Shown piece after piece: positions 1 to 5,547 of a DNA stretch of 19,688 nucleotides. The position numbers and the translations under genes are program-made. Below the pieces are notes generated by a model. That model was not told the DNA's origin. It did no database searches and saw only the letters and a program-made list of their open reading frames with translations. How positions within the stretch are numbered: the first letter of the stretch is position 1; each line of letters opens with the position of its first letter. Location: assembly GCA_964535295.1 (NCBI GenBank), contig CAZHUW010000042.1:1-19688 (forward strand). The letters run 5' to 3'. This DNA is from SB21 sp964535295. Lineage in GTDB: Bacteria > CLD3 > SB21.

Positions 1-298
1 TCACGGCCCAGGGCAGGAAGAACACGACTTCAATATCGAACAGGATGAAGAGCATACCGATGATGTAAAATTTGATAGAGAATTTCGGATGGGCGTCGCC
101 AACCGGCGGCATACCCGATTCATACACGGAGAGTTTCCTTTCGCTCGGTTTGCGGGGTCCCAAAACATGTGTAATGGCCAGGATCGCAAGCGGAACGATG
201 GTCGCGAGGCTCATTAGCGCCAAAATTGGAAGATAATTTTCGTAGATCGGGGTGTCTCCGAGGATCGAATTCTCTAAAAGGACGGTATGCAGAACCAT
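1..298 (-). CDS. nuoA: NADH-quinone oxidoreductase subunit A (partial)
   Basis: Small membrane subunit of respiratory complex I, which couples NADH oxidation and quinone reduction to proton pumping. The start is ATG at 298, with GAGGTG a few bases upstream. The first 99 residues are visible: a first membrane helix at about residues 24-44, then the family hallmark with ERKLSVYESG and FSIKFYIIGMLFILFDIEVV before the window edge. The Cys usual in the YECG loop motif is Ser here (YESG), which occurs in some lineages. NuoA proteins are usually about 120 residues, so the last 20 or so are outside the window. The remaining nuo genes probably follow to the left. The family call is firm. Confidence 0.93.
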   Translation of the reverse strand, partial: MVLHTVLLENSILGDTPIYENYLPILALMSLATIVPLAILAITHVLGPRKPSERKLSVYESGMPPVGDAHPKFSIKFYIIGMLFILFDIEVVFFLPWAV

Positions 299-378
299 AA
301 TCACCTCATCTTAGATCTGGAGGGTTTGAGACGTTATCTTTTTCACTATCCGAAGGAAACGATCATGATAAAACGGGG

Positions 379-400
379 AAAAAGCGGCGAACCGCTCTTT
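379..400 (-). terminator. Hairpin with U-tract in the nuoA leader
   Basis: Read on the minus strand, AGCGG and CCGCT pair around a TTCG loop. The stem is extended by a G-T wobble and three A-T pairs, and the run TTTTT closes the 3' arm. It lies between the radical SAM gene (stop at 505) and nuoA. It could end the upstream operon or act as a leader structure of the nuo transcript, since a promoter-like site lies just upstream of it. The U-tract is short and is followed by CCCC, so termination strength is uncertain. Confidence 0.4.
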
Positions 401-412
401 AGAAACGTGGTT

Positions 413-441
413 ATAATAATTCTTTTCGTTTTAAATTGCAA
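413..441 (-). promoter_or_regulatory. Candidate sigma-70 type promoter for nuoA
   Basis: On the minus strand TTGCAA (441-436) is followed after 17 bp by TATTAT (418-413), a good match to -35 and -10 elements with ideal spacing. Transcription would begin near 405, about 107 bases upstream of the nuoA start. This is a motif match only. Confidence 0.4.
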
Positions 442-479
442 TAGGATTTTGGCTCAGATTTATCGCTGCCAAGACCCAT

Positions 480-497
480 AAAACCCAGTCTGGTTTT
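480..497. terminator. Weak bidirectional terminator-like hairpin
   Basis: AAAACC and GGTTTT form a 6-bp perfect inverted repeat with a 6-base loop, 8 bp beyond the stop codon of the radical SAM gene. The A-tract/T-tract layout suits a weak terminator, but the GC part of the stem is only 2 bp. The rest of 299-504 holds only the promoter and leader hairpin listed separately. Confidence 0.3.
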
Positions 498-504
498 GTA
501 GACG

Positions 505-1492
505 TCACGTATTGTCACCGGCAGAATATTCATTGTCGGTATAGTAGATGTCGAGACAAGGTGAACATATAGGATTGTCCCGGAACTCACCGGTCGCCAT
601 TTGCTGCCGAAAATCCTGATATCGGCTGCTGTTCCAAATTTCCTTCAGCGATGATTCTTTCACATTCCCTAGCGTAATAGCGGCATTGTAGTCCCTGCAG
701 CAGGATACGACATCGCCGTTCCATTGTACAACAAGATACTGNNNNNNNNNNAAGGGAAGGGACAAGGCATGGCCGGCGGGTATTTTTCAAAGACTCCTAG
801 TTCGACCATATCTTTTTCTCCCCAAGGGAAAAATTGCCTTACTTCCACTTCGATATTTTTTTCCTCCCATCTTTTTTTGAACTCATTAACCTGATCTTTG
901 TTGATACCGATCTCTATCATCCGCACAACTACCTTTGTTATCGAATGGAATTTTTGGTGGATTGATATCAATGTATCTATGTTTCTTACGGCTTTTTCAA
1001 AATTGGCATTTCGCCCCCTGATCGCCTGATACGTTTCCTGATCATTACCGTCCAACGAAATAATGATTTTGAAAGGCTTACGCGCGAGCAGCCTTTCGGA
1101 AAGTTTTGGGGTCACATGTGGTCCGTTTACAGAGAGAGTGACTTTCAAATTTTGATCCGATGCATATCCCACAAATTTTTCCAATTCAGGGTGCAGTAAC
1201 GACTCACCAAAATGAAAGAGTTCTATTTCTTTCGATCTGACCGGCTCATGGTAGGTTGCCGCCTCATCAAAACTTTTTGATAGACAGAAAAATCCATAAA
1301 ACCGGTCTCACGGGTCATGTATTTTGATCTCGGGCAGATAATGCATGTGTACGGACAGTGGTTAGTGGGTTCAATTTGATGCAGGTGAGGCTCTATGGAC
1401 CGCTTTGCTTCAAAGTAATCAGCCCAACCTTGCCTCGTTTGCAGACAGGACGGAAACAATTTCCTTTTAGAAAGATCTTTGGATGGTTTCAT
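505..1492 (-). pseudogene. Radical SAM/SPASM protein, broken by a frameshift and an assembly gap
   Basis: The conceptual product has about 325 residues. Near residue 45 the sequence NHCPYTCIICPR carries the CxxxCxxC iron-sulfur motif of radical SAM enzymes. A TIM-barrel segment follows with IIISLDGNDQETYQAIRG. The C-terminal part has a SPASM-like set of cysteines (VVSCCRDYN, then ICSPCLD) that would bind auxiliary clusters. The reading frame breaks near 1268: adding one base restores QKVLDEAATYHEP. A 10-N gap (742-751) interrupts it again just before the SPASM part. Both flanks read cleanly, so assembly or sequencing error is more likely than true decay. It is the last gene of the Dlt-like operon, starting 17 bp after the small peptide gene. 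SPASM enzymes modify peptides or small substrates; the target here is unknown. No clear Shine-Dalgarno site precedes the ATG. Confidence 0.8.
742..751. other. Assembly gap (10 N)
   Basis: Ten unknown bases lie inside the radical SAM gene, just before the SPASM part. The coding frame differs on the two sides, so the true gap size is not a multiple-of-three match to 10. This marks a scaffold join of unknown length. Confidence 0.97.
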
Positions 1493-1509
1493 ATATAAGA
1501 ATACCGATC

Positions 1510-1644
1510 TTAATACATGTAGCGGAATTCTCCGCCGGAATCAGCCGAGAGCGCATAGGTCAAAAGAATAATGGCAGCATACCATAATGCCAATATGATG
1601 ACGGAAACAGGTTTAGGAAATAATTTACACAAAAAGGGGTACAC
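1510..1644 (-). CDS. DltX-like 44-aa single-helix peptide
   Basis: A small gene with a GTG start at 1644, 3 bp after the MBOAT stop codon, with AGGAG (1657-1653) 8 bases upstream. It encodes 44 residues: a short basic start (VYPFLCKLFPKP), one membrane helix at about residues 13-33 (VSVIILALWYAAIILLTYAL), then SADSGG and the C-terminal end EFRYMY. The layout recalls DltX, the small one-helix partner of the MBOAT DltB. DltX ends in an F-x-Y-x-x-F type motif whose Tyr has been proposed to carry the acyl group between DltB and DltD. Here F40-x-Y42-x-Y44 ends the protein. The position next to MBOAT and SGNH genes supports a role as acyl relay or partner peptide. Homology is inferred from layout and motif only, and the motif is one residue shorter than in DltX. 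Confidence 0.62.
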   Translation of the reverse strand: MYPFLCKLFPKPVSVIILALWYAAIILLTYALSADSGGEFRYMY

Positions 1645-1647
1645 CGG

Positions 1648-2793
1648 CTATTCTCCTAAATTGAATATTGTAAGATAAACTTTCAATGCCTCATGAAGAT
1701 CTCCCGATTTTGTCAATGCAAAACTGAGAATGACAAAATTCAAAGTGAATGAGATTGACAAGACGGTTAATCCGTTGTTGATCCAAGAAGAGTCCGGTAA
1801 TTGAATTCTTCGTTTGAAATGCTGAAAAAAGTGCCATGCGGCTATTCCGCATCCGTGATAAAAAGCCCAGACCAGGTAACGAGGCGACAGTTCATGCCAT
1901 AATCCGATCGCCAGCATGGAGGAAAGAACCGCCAGGATTGGTTTGCGCGTGATCGAGATCACGGACATGAATATGTAATCCCGGCACCACCGGGACAATG
2001 ACATGTGCCATCTTTGCCAGAATTCATTGATATTTACTGATAGATAAGGGTGGTTGAAATTCTCTACGATCCGAAAGCCCATAGCCAATGAGAATCCTAT
2101 GGCAATATCAGAATATCCGCTGAATTGGAAATACAAATTCAGACCGTAGCGAACGCAATCAAGATAAGCGGCCAGTGAACTGTGGTGCGTGGATAATGAA
2201 TCTACATAGGCGGTCATTTTGTCGGTGATGAGCCAGTTCGCCAAAATAACAATCTTTGCATACCCATAAACGATACGCTCCAGTCCGGTCGATAGCGCTT
2301 CATTGTCGAACCTACGTCGTTGAATGTCCCGGCGGAATTCAGGAAACAGGTTGATGGGGCCCGCCAGAAGCGTTGGAAAGAAGAATAAATAACTCAAATA
2401 ATCTGACAAAGAATGTTCCGGTAGCCTCTTTTTATAAAGCTCTGCGAGATAGTGCATTTGCCGAAGAACATAAAAAAAAAGTCCCAGGGTCATAACTTTC
2501 TGATCGGAACTGACGGAAAAAAAATTTTGGAAACTTTTTGCAACTATAAAAACCGTCGTGAGCACAGTGATCGATGCGGCAACGGCGGCCGTTTGATGAT
2601 GAGTCACTTTACCTGAAAAATAAGTTACTAATGCACTCAGAAGCAGGATCAGCAGAGACAGCGGAGCATAGTATCCCATGAACAAGGCCGTAAAAAAGGC
2701 GATACCCGGAACCTGAAAAGACCGCGGCAAAACCCAGGCGATCACAAATAATACGATCAGGCAAAGGATGATATTAGGAGACAACAGTGACAA
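1648..2793 (-). CDS. MBOAT family O-acyltransferase (DltB/AlgI type)
   Basis: A 381-residue multi-spanning membrane protein of the membrane-bound O-acyltransferase family. These enzymes take an acyl group from a cytoplasmic thioester (acyl-carrier or CoA) and pass it across the membrane for transfer to an envelope polymer. Family signatures are FQFSGYSDIAIG at residues 223-234, NEFWQRWHMSLSRWCRDYIF at 256-275, and GLWHE with the expected catalytic His300, followed by FYHG with His313. The length agrees with DltB. The start is TTG at 2793, with AGAGGA about 9 bases upstream overlapping the SGNH gene stop. It is flanked by the SGNH partner gene upstream and the DltX-like peptide downstream, as expected for a Dlt-type acyl transfer unit. 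The acyl donor is probably the carrier domain encoded at 3689-5539. Confidence 0.9.
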   Translation of the reverse strand: MSLLSPNIILCLIVLFVIAWVLPRSFQVPGIAFFTALFMGYYAPLSLLILLLSALVTYFSGKVTHHQTAAVAASITVLTTVFIVAKSFQNFFSVSSDQKVMTLGLFFYVLRQMHYLAELYKKRLPEHSLSDYLSYLFFFPTLLAGPINLFPEFRRDIQRRRFDNEALSTGLERIVYGYAKIVILANWLITDKMTAYVDSLSTHHSSLAAYLDCVRYGLNLYFQFSGYSDIAIGFSLAMGFRIVENFNHPYLSVNINEFWQRWHMSLSRWCRDYIFMSVISITRKPILAVLSSMLAIGLWHELSPRYLVWAFYHGCGIAAWHFFQHFKRRIQLPDSSWINNGLTVLSISFTLNFVILSFALTKSGDLHEALKVYLTIFNLGE

Positions 2794-2808
2794 CGGTTCG
2801 GATTCCTC

Positions 2809-3687
2809 TTAGAATTTGGATAGACATGACAAGAGCCAGATAGAATAACGCTCACGCCCTTTTTGGTTGAAATGGGAAAAGTCCATATAATACTCCAGAC
2901 CTAGTTGGTCGGGAAATTTCAAATATTCAACTACGTATTTTCTTTTAACGGCGTGTATCCCATAGGGCACATTTTGATCATATGAAGGTACCCGGGTAAT
3001 CACTTCTTCCAGTTTTTCTGATCGCGGAATATCGACCAGTATAACCCTTATTTTTTTCTCCTTTGCACAAACAAAGAAATCTTCAATTTCTTTTGAAAGA
3101 ATAGTATCTCTTACTTCAAAATGATCTTTAATGAACTCACTCTTATGCACAAAACGCATGGAGTCTTGTTTAGTCTGTTGATCAATCGTCTCCAACCCCA
3201 ATTCGGAGTTTCTTTGTTTTACTCCAAAAAAATAACGCCTTAACTGAGAACCAATGTGTCTCAATTTTTTTTTATGCTGTCTTACTACCAGTTTCAATCG
3301 TTCGCTTTTATCAAGATCTAACAACACCAAATTAGACTCGATAACAACAATGTTTGGTTTTACTTCTGTAATCGAACGCATCAAGGGAATGAAATCCTCC
3401 TGAAGTCCACCACCTTTAGTTATCCGTAAATAATTAAAATCATAGAAGCCATTTGCTTTGCCGAAATCCGACATGGATTCATCGAGAAAAGTTGCATGGC
3501 CCAATAGTGAACTCCCCAGCGCAATTATACGTTTTTCAGTAACAGTGCTTAAAATACGAATCTTTTCTATATTGCCGCGAATAAAAAGCTGTTGAAAGAA
3601 ATAAAATGATACGCCAACAACGACGCACACGAAAAAAAATGCAAGACCCCAGCCATAAAGAGGTGCGGTTTTGTTTTGATAATTCAT
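2809..3687 (-). CDS. Membrane-anchored SGNH/DltD-like acyl transfer protein
   Basis: A 292-residue protein with one N-terminal membrane helix at about residues 11-35 and an extracytoplasmic SGNH-type domain. Visible catalytic elements are the nucleophile block ALGSSLLGH (Ser60 as likely nucleophile) and the C-terminal MDFSHFNQKG with Asp269 and His272 as the Asp-x-x-His pair. This matches the layout of DltD and AlgJ/PatB-like partners of MBOAT proteins, which finish acyl transfer to a polymer outside the membrane. I chose ATG at 3687, 1 bp after the stop of the upstream ligase gene, because the membrane helix then follows directly. The frame stays open to an ATG at 3771, but that would overlap the upstream gene by 83 bp. 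The region is visibly AT-rich compared with its upstream neighbours. The SGNH call is good; the DltD role is inferred from context. Confidence 0.78.
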   Translation of the reverse strand: MNYQNKTAPLYGWGLAFFFVCVVVGVSFYFFQQLFIRGNIEKIRILSTVTEKRIIALGSSLLGHATFLDESMSDFGKANGFYDFNYLRITKGGGLQEDFIPLMRSITEVKPNIVVIESNLVLLDLDKSERLKLVVRQHKKKLRHIGSQLRRYFFGVKQRNSELGLETIDQQTKQDSMRFVHKSEFIKDHFEVRDTILSKEIEDFFVCAKEKKIRVILVDIPRSEKLEEVITRVPSYDQNVPYGIHAVKRKYVVEYLKFPDQLGLEYYMDFSHFNQKGRERYSIWLLSCLSKF

Positions 3688-3688
3688 A

Positions 3689-5539
3689 TCAGGCTTTGAG
3701 TTTTGAAAAAACAATCTCTTTTGCATCCCGCAGATGTTCGATGCGCATAATTTCCGGGGTACTAAATTCAATGTTGAACCGCTCTTCTAGTTCTGTTACA
3801 AATTCCATGTGCGCCAGCGAATCCCATCCGGTAAGGTCTGACGGCCCCTTTTCAAAACTCAGAGCGTGGATCTCCGTATGGAAACATTTAGCAGCCGTTT
3901 GAAGAATGGACGATTCCAGATCTGATTTTTCCGTATCGCCGGTTCTCAGCATCGTCTGTTCGACGGAACGTTTAAGCTCTTCCGTTTTAACCTTTCCTGA
4001 AGGCCCTCTGGGTAAACTTAAGAAACTACAAACGCGAGCCGGTATTTTATAAGTCTCCAGATGGTTCCTGATAAATTTGATCAGATCTGCTTCAATCAAT
4101 GTACTGCCGGGTTTGCTCACAACACACGCCACCACGATCTCTCCCCACAGCTCATCCGGAAACCCGATCGTTGCCGATTCCAGAACATCCGGGTGCATGT
4201 TTATCACTTCGGTTATTTCGGTTGGATTAATGTTCATTCCGCCTGATTTAATGATCGATTTCTTACGGCCCGCGATCCGATAAAATCCATCTTCGCCGCA
4301 GAAACCCAGATCGCCTGTGTACAGCCATCCGTTTTTCAAGACGTTTGCCGTATCTTCCGGTGCATTGCAATACCCTTTCATGATATTATCACCTCGCAGA
4401 ATGATCTCTCCCGGCTCGCCGGACGGGACATCTGCCCCGTTTTCGTCGACGACACGCGCTTCGCAGTCAACCGGTTTACCGACCGTGCCGATCTTATGAT
4501 CCTTATCCGTCGGGCCGCTGAACAATCCCCCGGTCACCGTTTCTGTAAGTCCATAAACATTGGCAATCTTTGTCTTGAATCTCTTTTCAAAATTTTCCCA
4601 CAGATCCGGTTCGAGATAAGCCGCCGCAGATATGATAAAACGAAAATCTGAAGTGGTAAAACTGTCCTCATACCCTTTGGCCAGTTTTTGGATAAGTGAC
4701 AATATGGTCGGCACTGCAACAAAATGCGTGATGCGGTGCGTGTAAACGGAATCCAATAATCGTCCAATATTTTGAATACTGAATTTCAAAGGGCGGTACA
4801 CGGTTGCGCCATTATAGAAGGCGACCACGGGCCCCTGAACAAGCCCGTCGGTATGATCCAAAGGCAGAATATTCAGTATACGTGAATCTGAATCGTACCC
4901 GAATTGATTACTCAAAGTTGCCAAGTGTGCAAAGAGGTTCTTGTGGCTGATCACTACACCTTTAGGCTCAGAGATGGTTCCGGAAGTGAAGAGTATGTAA
5001 GCATCCAGCTCTTTATCAATTGACGGAACATCATTCAGCGGCATTACGTTATCCAACAGTAAGGGATAGGCGTTATCATTCTTTTCGGCGGGCTTTGGTT
5101 GAAGGAGTTTCTTTAGTAAAGTATTTTTTCCCTCAGAGGCCTTTTTGATCTCGATTATCCGTATGGCTTCGTTATCTAAAAGCCAATCTTTACGCAGATC
5201 GGAATCCACCGCGATCGCCTTAGCTTCGGATTTCTTTAGCAACGCTTTCAATCGAACCGGTTTCGTTTCAGGATCTACGACGGCCGCAGCGATCCCGCAA
5301 CGCAATAAAGACAAGAAAAAAACCACCAAATCGATATCGTTCCTGGTTGCGATGATCATACGGTCGCCCTGACGGAGTCCCATGTCTTGATAAAGTTTCG
5401 ACAGGCGTTTGATCCTATCTATCGCAAGGCCGTAGGTCAGAACCGAATCCGCTACAACTAATGGTTTATCCGCAGAGGCGTTCTTTTCAATTCCTTGAAA
5501 CAGTTCATGAAAACCGGATGCACGATTCTTGGAATTCAT
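3689..5539 (-). CDS. AMP-dependent acyl ligase fused to an acyl carrier domain
   Basis: An ANL-family adenylating enzyme with its own carrier domain. It should activate a carboxylic acid with ATP and load it on the attached phosphopantetheine arm. Counting from the upstream in-frame TTG at 5545, the core motifs are ILFTSGTISEPKG at 184-196, NVYGLTETVTGG at 329-340, YTGDL at 409-413, GRKKSIIKSG at 426-435, and the C-terminal catalytic Lys near 518 (GPSGK). The carrier domain spans about 540-618, with GWDSLAHM supplying the phosphopantetheine Ser576. This is like DltA joined to DltC in one chain. Where amino-acid-activating domains have an Asp, this protein shows PLDHTDG with His231, as in acyl or aryl ligases, so a non-amino-acid substrate is more likely. 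The start is ATG at 5539, or TTG at 5545 nearer the AAGG box. Confidence 0.85.
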   Translation of the reverse strand: MNSKNRASGFHELFQGIEKNASADKPLVVADSVLTYGLAIDRIKRLSKLYQDMGLRQGDRMIIATRNDIDLVVFFLSLLRCGIAAAVVDPETKPVRLKALLKKSEAKAIAVDSDLRKDWLLDNEAIRIIEIKKASEGKNTLLKKLLQPKPAEKNDNAYPLLLDNVMPLNDVPSIDKELDAYILFTSGTISEPKGVVISHKNLFAHLATLSNQFGYDSDSRILNILPLDHTDGLVQGPVVAFYNGATVYRPLKFSIQNIGRLLDSVYTHRITHFVAVPTILSLIQKLAKGYEDSFTTSDFRFIISAAAYLEPDLWENFEKRFKTKIANVYGLTETVTGGLFSGPTDKDHKIGTVGKPVDCEARVVDENGADVPSGEPGEIILRGDNIMKGYCNAPEDTANVLKNGWLYTGDLGFCGEDGFYRIAGRKKSIIKSGGMNINPTEITEVINMHPDVLESATIGFPDELWGEIVVACVVSKPGSTLIEADLIKFIRNHLETYKIPARVCSFLSLPRGPSGKVKTEELKRSVEQTMLRTGDTEKSDLESSILQTAAKCFHTEIHALSFEKGPSDLTGWDSLAHMEFVTELEERFNIEFSTPEIMRIEHLRDAKEIVFSKLKA

Positions 5540-5547
5540 TCTCAATG

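Noticed and set aside
287..481. Plus-strand 64-aa ORF upstream of nuoA
   Set aside because: It has no ribosome site, overlaps the nuoA start and its promoter region in antisense, and resembles no protein.
3606..3902. Plus-strand 98-aa ORF across the SGNH/ligase junction
   Set aside because: Antisense shadow of two well supported genes, rich in Ser and Arg, with no family features.
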